NCBI RefSeq assembly: GCF_028527925.1
Contig: NZ_JAPESW010000010.1
Coordinates: forward strand, 41,506-105,505
Origin: Cellulomonas fimi
GTDB taxonomy: Bacteria; Actinomycetota; Actinomycetes; Actinomycetales; Cellulomonadaceae
DNA: 64,000 nt
Direction of reading: 5' to 3'
The notes below the pieces were generated by a model, which saw nothing but the letters and a program-made list of their open reading frames with translations, was not told where the DNA came from and did not search any database. Below are positions 1 through 6,414 of the stretch, piece after piece. Both the position numbers and the translations under genes were made by a program. The first letter of the stretch is position 1, and each line of letters starts with the position of its first letter.

Positions 1-171
1 CCCGGTGAGGTCGCCGTCCTCGTCGACGACGAACCGGTACCCGCGGCCGAGCAGGTAGTCGCCGATCCGGTCCCGTGTCAGGGGGCGCGGCGGCTCGTCG
101 TCGGCCGACGGTCGCTTGGTGGGCTTGGGCAGCCCGCCGAGGACCCGCAGCAGCCAGCCGGGTCCGCTCAT
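1..171 (-). CDS. YbjN domain protein, C-terminus cut by window edge
   Basis: Only the first 57 codons are visible; the rest lies beyond base 1. The protein begins MSGPGWLLRVLGGLPKP and reaches a DEDGDLTG stretch, closely parallel to the DNDGDLGG stretch of the neighbouring YbjN-domain protein (185-784), so I read it as a second YbjN-family (sensory-transduction-regulator-like) protein. The ATG at 171 has a good ribosome site (GGAGG, about 5 nt upstream). It starts 13 nt after the stop of 185-784 and is surely cotranscribed with it. Molecular function is unknown; the family fold resembles type III secretion chaperones. Confidence 0.75.
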   Translation of the reverse strand, partial: MSGPGWLLRVLGGLPKPTKRPSADDEPPRPLTRDRIGDYLLGRGYRFVVDEDGDLTG

Positions 172-184
172 CGTGCCTCCTGCC

Positions 185-784
185 TCATGGTGCGACCCCC
201 GCGGGGTCGGGATAGCGCTCGTCGAGCGCGTCGAAGAACATGCTGCCGGTCGACAGCCCGCAGAACAGCATCTGGCTCAGCTGGGCGTCGGTCGCGCCGT
301 GCTCGAGGTCGGTCGCGACCTCGGAGACGACGTGCACGCGCCCGTTGTCCCGCACCCGGACGTACGCCTTGGGCCAGATCCGGTCGGCGTTCCACTCGTT
401 GCACAGGTCGAGCACCTCCTCGAGGCGCTCGATCGCGATCTCGCGGTGCCACTGCCCGCGGACCTGCAGGATCTCCGCCTTCTCGCCGAAGAGGAAGAAG
501 TAGAACAGCCGGCCGCGCCACAGGCCGCCCAGGTCGCCGTCGTTGTCGACGAAGTAGCTGAACTGGTTCTGCGTCATCCACGCCGCGATCCGCGCGGGCG
601 TCACGGCCGTGGGGACGTCCTCGGCGGGCTCGGCGACGCCCAGCTCGCGGGCCAGCAGCGCGGCGACGCGTTCGTGCAGCTCGTCGTCCGTGGGCTCCGG
701 CGCGACGACGTCGCGCGAGGCGTGACGAACCGGCCGCTGGCGGCGCGCGAGCCAACGGCGGGCACGGTCGGCGAACGGTGCCAT
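185..784 (-). CDS. YbjN domain-containing protein
   Basis: This is a 199-residue cytosolic protein with no signal peptide or membrane segment. The YbjN-like region is in the C-terminal two thirds (WMTQNQFSYFVDNDGDLGG, then a FYFFLFGEKAEILQVRGQW strand pair and a helix LEEVLDLCNEWN). The first 60 residues are a basic then acidic leader. The start is the ATG at 784: TAGGGT at 792-797 lies 7 nt before it and there is no ribosome site, so the message is probably leaderless. It is the first gene of a leftward pair with the partial YbjN gene at 1-171 and is divergent from the LigB-like gene at 867. Known YbjN proteins are linked to stress and motility phenotypes in enterobacteria; the role here is unknown. 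Confidence 0.8.
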   Translation of the reverse strand: MAPFADRARRWLARRQRPVRHASRDVVAPEPTDDELHERVAALLARELGVAEPAEDVPTAVTPARIAAWMTQNQFSYFVDNDGDLGGLWRGRLFYFFLFGEKAEILQVRGQWHREIAIERLEEVLDLCNEWNADRIWPKAYVRVRDNGRVHVVSEVATDLEHGATDAQLSQMLFCGLSTGSMFFDALDERYPDPAGVAP

Positions 785-791
785 GCGGACG

Positions 792-797
792 ACCCTA
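792..797 (-). promoter_or_regulatory. -10 element of leaderless YbjN gene
   Basis: TAGGGT on the minus strand ends 7 nt before the ATG at 784. No Shine-Dalgarno sequence is present between them. It forms a divergent pair with the TACGGT at 854-859. Confidence 0.6.
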
Positions 798-853
798 CCC
801 GCGCCCGCCGACGCCGCGCGGTCACGGGCCGCGGTCGTCCGTCCGCCACCCGA

Positions 854-859
854 TACGGT
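854..859 (+). promoter_or_regulatory. -10 element of leaderless LigB-like gene
   Basis: TACGGT ends 7 nt before the ATG at 867. The spacing puts the transcription start at or next to the A of the ATG. Confidence 0.6.
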
Positions 860-866
860 CGGGGGC

Positions 867-1721
867 ATGCTCGTCGCCGCGGCCCTGGTGCCCGACACCG
901 CCCTCCTGGTCCCGGGGGTCTCCGGCCGCCACGACGCTCTTCCCGGGCTCCGCGACGCGGCGCTCGCCGCGGTCGCCCACGCCGTGGCGGGGGCCGCGTC
1001 GGTCGTCGTCGTCGCACCCGCGCGGCAGGCCGCCGAGCCGACCGGGACGCTGCGCGGCTCGCTCACCGCGGTCGGCGTCCCCGACGCGCTGCTCGGCTGG
1101 CCCGTGCCGGAGGTCGTCGTCGGCGACGCGGGTCCCGCGGTCGTGCCCGCGGTCGCGTCCGCCGTGGCCCTGCACCTGCTCGCGCGCGCCGGGTGGGACG
1201 GACCCGTGCGCGTCGTCGAGGTCGAGCGCGACCCCGCCGCCGCCGGGTCCGCCGCGGCGCTGGCCGCACGCGGTGCCGCGCTCGTCGCCGGGGCCGGGGG
1301 ACCGCTCGCGCTGGTCGTCGTCGGGTCGGGCAGCGGTCGCCACGGTCCTGACGCCCCGCTGGCCGACGACGAGCGCGCGCTGGCGCTCGACGCGTCGCTC
1401 ACGGCCGACCTCGCGCGAGCGGACCGGGCCGCGCGCGAGCGGATCGCGTCCCTCGACGCCGGGCTCGCGTCGGCGCTCGCCGTCTCCGGCTGGGCGTCGT
1501 GGCAGGTGCTGCTCGGCGCTGTCGGGACTCAGCACGTGGGGGCGACGCTCCTCGCCGAGGACGTGTCGCTCGGTGCGCACCACGTCGCCGCGCTGTGGCG
1601 GGTGACCGACACCCCGTCCGGGGCCGCGCCGACCGGCGTCCCGACCGCCGTCTCCGCGGCCGGCGCTGACTCGACCGGTGCCGCCGGGGTCGCCGACCCG
1701 TCGACGGGCACGGCGCCGTGA
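867..1721 (+). CDS. LigB-like (class III extradiol dioxygenase-like) protein upstream of miaA
   Basis: This 284-residue protein matches in position and character the gene that precedes miaA in many actinobacteria (the Rv2728c type), annotated as class III extradiol ring-cleavage dioxygenase-like. The N-terminus (LVAAALVPDTALLVPGVSG) corresponds to the LigB strand that normally carries an iron-binding His, but no His is present there, so catalytic activity is doubtful. A second family signature is GSGSGRHGPDAPLADDER near residue 155. The last 30 residues are a low-complexity Ala/Thr/Pro tail. The ATG at 867 is chosen from the leaderless -10; an upstream in-frame start at 783 would overlap the divergent promoter. 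The stop overlaps the miaA GTG by 4 nt, so the two are coupled. Confidence 0.7.
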   Translation: MLVAAALVPDTALLVPGVSGRHDALPGLRDAALAAVAHAVAGAASVVVVAPARQAAEPTGTLRGSLTAVGVPDALLGWPVPEVVVGDAGPAVVPAVASAVALHLLARAGWDGPVRVVEVERDPAAAGSAAALAARGAALVAGAGGPLALVVVGSGSGRHGPDAPLADDERALALDASLTADLARADRAARERIASLDAGLASALAVSGWASWQVLLGAVGTQHVGATLLAEDVSLGAHHVAALWRVTDTPSGAAPTGVPTAVSAAGADSTGAAGVADPSTGTAP

Positions 1722-2674
1722 GCCTGGTCGTCGCGGTGGTCGGACCCACCGCCACGGGCAAGTCCGACCTGGGCATCGCGCTCGCGCTCGCGCTCGGCGG
1801 GGAGGTCGTCAACACCGACGCGATGCAGCTCTACCGCGGCATGGACATCGGCACGGCGAAGGTCCCCGTCGACGAGCGCCGCGGCGTCCCGCACCACCTC
1901 CTCGACGTGCTCGAGCCGTCCCAGGACGCGACCGTCGCGGATTACCAGCAGCGGGCACGCGCGACGCTGACCGACCTCGACGCGCGGGGTGCGCGCGCGG
2001 TCGCGGTCGGCGGGTCCGGCCTCTACGTGCGCGCGCTGCTGGACCACATGGAGTTCCCCGGCACGGACCCCGAGCTGCGCGCCCGGCTGGAGGAGCGCGT
2101 CGAGCGCGAGGGGTCGCGCGCGCTGCACGCCGAGCTCGCGGCCGCGGACCCGGTCGCCGCCGAGGGCATCGGACCGCGCAACGCGCGCCGGGTCGTGCGC
2201 GCGCTCGAGGTCATCGCGCTCACCGGCCATCCTTACTCGGCGTCGCTGCCCCAGCACGTCTACGAGGTGCCGGCCGTCCAGATCGGGCTCGACTGCGACC
2301 GGCCGACGCTCGACGCGCGCGTCGCCGGCCGCGTCGACCGCATGTGGGCCGCGGGTCTGGTGGCCGAGGTCGAGGACCTGCTCGCGCGCGGTCTCGGCCG
2401 GACCGCGTCGCGCGCCGTGGGGTACGCGGAGGTCGCGGCGATGCTGCGCGGCGAGCTCACGGAGCAGGAGGCCCGCGACGCGACGACCGCGGGCACGCGG
2501 CGGCTCGCCCGCAAGCAGATGGGCTGGTTCGGCCGCGACCCGCGCGTGCACTGGCTCGACGCGCAGGACCCGGACCTCGTCGAGCGTGCCCTCGACCTCG
2601 TCGCCCGGGCCGACGCCGGCACGCTCGGACCGGCCACCGACGACCCCGCACCGCGCCGTAGTCTGGGGTCATGA
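1718..2674 (+). CDS. miaA: tRNA dimethylallyltransferase MiaA
   Basis: MiaA transfers a dimethylallyl group from DMAPP to N6 of A37 in tRNAs reading UNN codons, the first step of i6A/ms2i6A formation. The 318-residue length is normal. The P-loop VGPTATGKSDLG is at residues 8-19, followed by the family signature NTDAMQLYRGMDIGTAK (about 32-48) containing the catalytic Asp, and GSGLYVRALLDHMEF (about 95-110) lining the tRNA/DMAPP channel. GPRNARRVVRALEV and TRRLARKQMGWFGRD are further conserved blocks. It begins at a GTG whose last two bases open the stop of the LigB-like gene, and its own stop overlaps the dapF ATG (ATGA), so translation is coupled through the run. Confidence 0.95.
   Translation: MSLVVAVVGPTATGKSDLGIALALALGGEVVNTDAMQLYRGMDIGTAKVPVDERRGVPHHLLDVLEPSQDATVADYQQRARATLTDLDARGARAVAVGGSGLYVRALLDHMEFPGTDPELRARLEERVEREGSRALHAELAAADPVAAEGIGPRNARRVVRALEVIALTGHPYSASLPQHVYEVPAVQIGLDCDRPTLDARVAGRVDRMWAAGLVAEVEDLLARGLGRTASRAVGYAEVAAMLRGELTEQEARDATTAGTRRLARKQMGWFGRDPRVHWLDAQDPDLVERALDLVARADAGTLGPATDDPAPRRSLGS
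2659..2664 (+). promoter_or_regulatory. -10 element for internal leaderless dapF start
   Basis: TAGTCT lies inside the 3' end of miaA and ends 6 nt before the dapF ATG at 2671. It predicts a second, leaderless dapF transcript in addition to readthrough from miaA. Confidence 0.5.
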
Positions 2675-3663
2675 CGACCGTCCCCGTGTCCGCCGACGCG
2701 CCCGCCGACCTGCCCCTCGCGGTCGGGCTCCCGGTGACCAAGGGCCACGGTACGCAGAACGACTTCGTGCTCGTCGACGACCGCGACGGCCTGCTCGACC
2801 TCACGGCGCCGCTCGTACGCGAGCTCGCCGACCGCCGCGCCGGGCTCGGTGGCGACGGTGTCATCCGTCTCGTCGCGAGCCGGCTGCTGCCCGAGGGTGC
2901 CGCGGTGCTCGCCGAGGACCCGGCCGCGACCTGGTTCATGGACTACCGCAACGCCGACGGCTCGGTCGCCGAGATGTGCGGCAACGGCGTGCGCGTCTTC
3001 GCGGCTTTCGCCCAGCGCCTCGGCCTGTGGGACGCCGAGGACGAGCTCGTCCTCGGCACGCGGGCCGGCGTGCGCCGCGTGCGCCGCGTGCCGGTGCCGG
3101 CCGGTCTCGACGACGACGTCTGGTACGCGGTCGACATGGGCCGCTGGTCGGTCCCCGGCGGCGACGAGGCCGTGCAGGCCGGTTTCGACGCGCAGGTGCA
3201 CGTCCCGGGCCTCGACGACGTCCGCCCCGCGCTGTCGCTCGACGTCGGCAACCCGCACACGGTCCTCGCGCTCGCGGGCCCCGACGAGCTCGCCGCCGCG
3301 GACCTCACGCGTCCGCCCGAGGTCCGGCCCGTGCCGCCGCACGGCACCAACGTCGAGCTCGTCGTGCCGCTCACCGAGGACCGCGCCGCCGACGGCACCC
3401 TCGTCGGGCACGTCGCGATGCGCGTGCACGAGCGTGGTGTGGGGGAGACGCGGTCGTGCGGCACGGGCGCGTGCGCGGCTGCGATGGCCGTCCGCACCTG
3501 GGCCGGCGCGGGCGCGCCCGACGTCTGGCTCGTGGACGTGCCCGGCGGGACCGTGCGCGTCACCGCGCTCGCGGACGGACACGTCGAGCTCGCCGGACCG
3601 GCCGTCCTCGTCGCGACCGCGACGGTCGACCTCGCCGCCGTCGCGGGGGCCACGGGTCGATGA
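2671..3663 (+). CDS. dapF: diaminopimelate epimerase DapF
   Basis: DapF interconverts LL- and meso-diaminopimelate, the penultimate step of lysine synthesis and the source of meso-DAP. Both catalytic cysteines are visible: Cys103 in MCGNGVRVF and Cys263 in SCGTGACAA. The N-terminal GHGTQNDFVLVDD block (about 25-37) is the actinobacterial form of the family signature. At 330 residues it is longer than the roughly 275-residue E. coli enzyme, mostly through a 20-residue N-terminal leader and insertions typical of actinobacteria. The ATG overlaps the miaA stop by 4 nt and the dapF stop overlaps the next ATG in the same way. If the organism is a Cellulomonas with ornithine-based peptidoglycan, DapF would serve mainly lysine synthesis. 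Confidence 0.95.
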   Translation: MTTVPVSADAPADLPLAVGLPVTKGHGTQNDFVLVDDRDGLLDLTAPLVRELADRRAGLGGDGVIRLVASRLLPEGAAVLAEDPAATWFMDYRNADGSVAEMCGNGVRVFAAFAQRLGLWDAEDELVLGTRAGVRRVRRVPVPAGLDDDVWYAVDMGRWSVPGGDEAVQAGFDAQVHVPGLDDVRPALSLDVGNPHTVLALAGPDELAAADLTRPPEVRPVPPHGTNVELVVPLTEDRAADGTLVGHVAMRVHERGVGETRSCGTGACAAAMAVRTWAGAGAPDVWLVDVPGGTVRVTALADGHVELAGPAVLVATATVDLAAVAGATGR

Positions 3664-4097
3664 CCGAGGCCGCGCGGACGACGCACGGCCCGGGGGACGC
3701 GCCGGCGACGGGCGTCGCCCCGGCCCTCCGCGGTCCGCGGGTCGCGCCGTCGTCGGACGTCACGCTGACCTCCGACGACCTGGGCGGTGCACCCCTCGGC
3801 GCGCGCGCCACGGTCGTGCAGTTCTCCAGCACGTTCTGCGTGCCGTGCCGACGCACCCGCCAGGTCGTGGAGCACGCGCTGCGCACGGAGGGCGGCGTGA
3901 CGCACGTCGACCTCGACGTCGCGGACCACCTCGCGCTGGGCGAGCGGCTCGCGATCACCTCGACGCCCACCGTCCTGGTCCTCGACGCGACCGGACGCGT
4001 CCGTCGGCGCGCCTCCGGGGTGCCGTCGCTCGCTCAGCTCCGCGCGGCGGTCGCCGACGCGTCGGCCGCGCCGGCTCCCGAGGTCGCCTCCTCCTGA
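3660..4097 (+). CDS. thioredoxin-fold protein with CVPC motif
   Basis: This 145-residue protein has a thioredoxin fold: a strand VVQFSSTFCVPC, the active site CVPC at about residues 60-63, then a helix RRTRQVVEHALR, the strand THVDLDVADH, and the cis-proline loop ITSTPTVLVLDATG. The usual thioredoxin motif is CGPC; CVPC, preceded by SSTF rather than WAxW, marks a divergent subgroup. There is no signal peptide; the first 45 residues are a low-complexity leader, so it is likely cytosolic. The start ATG overlaps the dapF stop by 4 nt. It ends the rightward run and is convergent with the methyltransferase at 4137-4748. The redox partner is unknown. Confidence 0.85.
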   Translation: MTEAARTTHGPGDAPATGVAPALRGPRVAPSSDVTLTSDDLGGAPLGARATVVQFSSTFCVPCRRTRQVVEHALRTEGGVTHVDLDVADHLALGERLAITSTPTVLVLDATGRVRRRASGVPSLAQLRAAVADASAAPAPEVASS

Positions 4098-4136
4098 CGG
4101 GCGGGACGGCCGGCCCAGGGGTGCCCCGCGTCCGCC

Positions 4137-4748
4137 TCAGGAGTCCCGCACGACGAGGACCCGGAAGCCCTTCGCGCTCGCGGCCCGCTCGACCACGACC
4201 CCGTCACCGAGCGTCGCGGCGAGCCAGCGCTGCAACGAGTCGGCACCGAGGTTCTTCCCGACGACGAGGTGGGCGTCGCCGCCCGCGGCACGCCGTGGCA
4301 GCCAGCGCAGCAGGAGCTCGTGCAGCGCGTCCTTGCCGACGCGGATCGGCGGGTTGGACCGGATCGTCGCGAACCGCACGTCGTCGGGGACGTCGTCGGG
4401 CAGGGCCGCCACGACGTTGCCGAGGCCGAGCGTCGCGGCGTTGCGCCGGACCAGGTCGAGCGCCCGCTCGTTGACGTCGACGGCCCACACGCGCGCGTCG
4501 GGCGACTCGAGCGCGAGCGACAGCGCGACGGGACCCCAGCCGCAGCCGAGGTCGAGCAGGTCGCCGGTCGCCGGCGGTGGCGGGGCCGCCCGCAGCAGGA
4601 CCTGCGTGCCGTGGTCGACGTGGTCGGGGGAGAAGACGCCGCCCGCCGTCTGCACCTGCACCGGTCGCCCGGCGAGCTCGACGGTCAGCGTGCGCAGGTC
4701 CGCCGGGGACGCGGGCTGCGCGGTGAAGTAGTGCTCCTGCCCGCTCAC
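4137..4748 (-). CDS. RsmC-type class I SAM methyltransferase
   Basis: This 203-residue protein corresponds to the catalytic half (MTS domain) of RsmC/RlmG rRNA guanine-N2 methyltransferases. It shows the SAM-binding motif LLDLGCGWGPVALSLA (about 63-78), the acidic loop VWAVDVNERALDLV, and the N2-guanine-type catalytic motif SNPPIRVGK (about 133). The upstream VFSPDHVDHGTQVLL block is typical. RsmC of E. coli modifies G1207 of 16S rRNA; the exact target here is not provable from sequence. The start is a GTG at 4748, with TAGGGT (4755-4760) ending 6 nt upstream and no ribosome site, hence a leaderless monocistronic gene convergent with the thioredoxin-like gene. Confidence 0.85.
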   Translation of the reverse strand: MSGQEHYFTAQPASPADLRTLTVELAGRPVQVQTAGGVFSPDHVDHGTQVLLRAAPPPPATGDLLDLGCGWGPVALSLALESPDARVWAVDVNERALDLVRRNAATLGLGNVVAALPDDVPDDVRFATIRSNPPIRVGKDALHELLLRWLPRRAAGGDAHLVVGKNLGADSLQRWLAATLGDGVVVERAASAKGFRVLVVRDS

Positions 4749-4754
4749 GGGGCG

Positions 4755-4760
4755 ACCCTA
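4755..4760 (-). promoter_or_regulatory. -10 element of leaderless RsmC-type gene
   Basis: TAGGGT on the minus strand is separated by 6 nt from the GTG start at 4748, with no Shine-Dalgarno sequence between. Confidence 0.6.
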
Positions 4761-4858
4761 CCGGGCAGCGCTCGGCCCGCAGCGAAATGGATCGCACGCC
4801 GGGGAAGCGCGTGCGACCCTGGAAGAGCAGCCGACGAAGCCGATCCGAGAGGAACCGC

Positions 4859-6379
4859 GTGAACGACCCGCAGCACACCACCCACGAGACCGAGGCGTAC
4901 GAGCCTCGCTCCGTGCAGGACGTCGCCGATGACGTCGTCGCGCGTGTGCTCGCCCGGGCCGGCACCGCGCTGCAGGACGGCGGCACCGTCCACTCCACGT
5001 ACGACGGGGACCAGCTCGACCTCGAGGAGCGCACGTCGCTGCGCCGGGTCGCGGCCCTGTCCACCGAGCTCGAGGACGTCACCGAGGTCGAGTACCGCCA
5101 GCTCCGCCTGGAGAAGGTCGTGCTCGTCGGCGTCTGGGGCACGGGCACCGCGGAGGACGCCGAGGTCTCGCTGCGCGAGCTCGCGGCCCTCGCCGAGACA
5201 GCCGGGTCGCAGGTCCTCGACGGCGTGATCCAGCGTCGCCGCACACCCGACCCGGGCACGTACCTCGGGTCGGGCAAGGCCGCCGAGCTCGCGATGCTCG
5301 TCGCGTCGGTCGGCGCGGACACCGTCGTCGTCGACGGGGAGCTCGCCCCGTCCCAGCGGCGCGCGCTCGAGGACATCGTGCGGGTCAAGGTCGTCGACCG
5401 GACCGCGCTGATCCTCGACATCTTCGCCCAGCACGCCAAGTCCCGGGAGGGCAAGGCGCAGGTCGAGCTCGCGCAGCTCGAGTACCTGCTCCCGCGCCTG
5501 CGCGGGTGGGGCGAGTCGATGTCCCGGCAGGCCGGTGGCCAGGTCGGCGGCGCCGGCGCGGGCATGGGCTCGCGTGGTCCCGGTGAGACGAAGATCGAGC
5601 TCGACCGCCGGCGGATCCGCAACCGGATGGCCAAGCTGCGCCGCGAGATCGCCGCGATGGAGCCGGCGCGCCTCACCAAGCGCGCGTCGCGCCGCAAGAA
5701 CGCGATCCCGTCGGTCGCCATCGCCGGGTACACGAACGCGGGCAAGTCGTCGCTGCTCAACCGGCTGACCAACGCCGGCGTCCTCGTCGAGAACGCGCTG
5801 TTCGCGACGCTGGACCCGACGGTCCGGCGCGCCGAGACCACCGACGGCCGCGTCTACACGCTGGCCGACACCGTCGGGTTCGTGCGGGCGCTCCCGCACC
5901 AGCTCGTCGAGGCGTTCCGGTCGACGCTCGAGGAGGTCGCCGACGCGGACCTCATCCTGCACGTCGTCGACGCGTCCCACCCGGACCCGGAGGGGCAGAT
6001 CGCGGCCGTGCGGCACGTGTTCGCCGACATCCCGGGCGCCATGGACGTGCCGGAGATCGTCGTCCTCAACAAGGCGGACCGCGCGTCCGACGAGGCGATC
6101 ACCCGGCTCCGGTCGCGCGAGGTGCACTCGGTCGTCGTCTCGGCCCACACGGGCGAGGGGATCGCGGAGCTCCAGGCGCTCATCGCCGACCAGCTCCCGC
6201 GGCCCGGTGTGGCCGTCGACGTCGTGGTCCCGTACGACCGTGGCGACCTGGTCAGCCGGGTGCACGAGCACGGTGACATCGACCACGAGGAGCACACGGC
6301 GCAGGGCACCGCGCTGCGCGCCCGCGTCGACTCGCAGCTCGCGTCCGAGCTCAACGCCGCGGCGGTCCGGACCGCCTGA
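4859..6379 (+). CDS. hflX: GTPase HflX
   Basis: HflX is a ribosome-associated GTPase that splits or rescues stalled 70S ribosomes, including after antibiotic or heat stress. The 506-residue protein has the N-terminal HflX domain, the glycine-rich linker GGQVGGAGAGMGSRGPGETK (about 223-242), then the GTPase core: G1 GYTNAGKSS, G2 ATLDPT, G3 DTVGF, G4 NKAD. The C-terminal domain is short. I place the start at the GTG at 4859, which has GAGAGGA 6 nt upstream; an in-frame ATG at 4787 would add 24 atypical basic residues. Its linkage to dapF and miaA is conserved across actinobacteria. It is followed 35 nt later by the DinG-type helicase. Confidence 0.95.
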   Translation: MNDPQHTTHETEAYEPRSVQDVADDVVARVLARAGTALQDGGTVHSTYDGDQLDLEERTSLRRVAALSTELEDVTEVEYRQLRLEKVVLVGVWGTGTAEDAEVSLRELAALAETAGSQVLDGVIQRRRTPDPGTYLGSGKAAELAMLVASVGADTVVVDGELAPSQRRALEDIVRVKVVDRTALILDIFAQHAKSREGKAQVELAQLEYLLPRLRGWGESMSRQAGGQVGGAGAGMGSRGPGETKIELDRRRIRNRMAKLRREIAAMEPARLTKRASRRKNAIPSVAIAGYTNAGKSSLLNRLTNAGVLVENALFATLDPTVRRAETTDGRVYTLADTVGFVRALPHQLVEAFRSTLEEVADADLILHVVDASHPDPEGQIAAVRHVFADIPGAMDVPEIVVLNKADRASDEAITRLRSREVHSVVVSAHTGEGIAELQALIADQLPRPGVAVDVVVPYDRGDLVSRVHEHGDIDHEEHTAQGTALRARVDSQLASELNAAAVRTA

Positions 6380-6402
6380 CCGGAGCCGTGGGTGACCGCG
6401 AC

Positions 6403-6408
6403 TACGCT
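6403..6408 (+). promoter_or_regulatory. -10 element of leaderless DinG-type helicase
   Basis: TACGCT ends 6 nt before the GTG at 6415. There is no Shine-Dalgarno sequence. This favours 6415 over the in-frame GTG at 6388. Confidence 0.55.
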
Positions 6409-6414
6409 GTCGCG

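Noticed and set aside
4098..4136. A terminator between the thioredoxin-like gene and the RsmC-type gene
   Set aside because: Only short imperfect GC pairings; no stem good enough to call.
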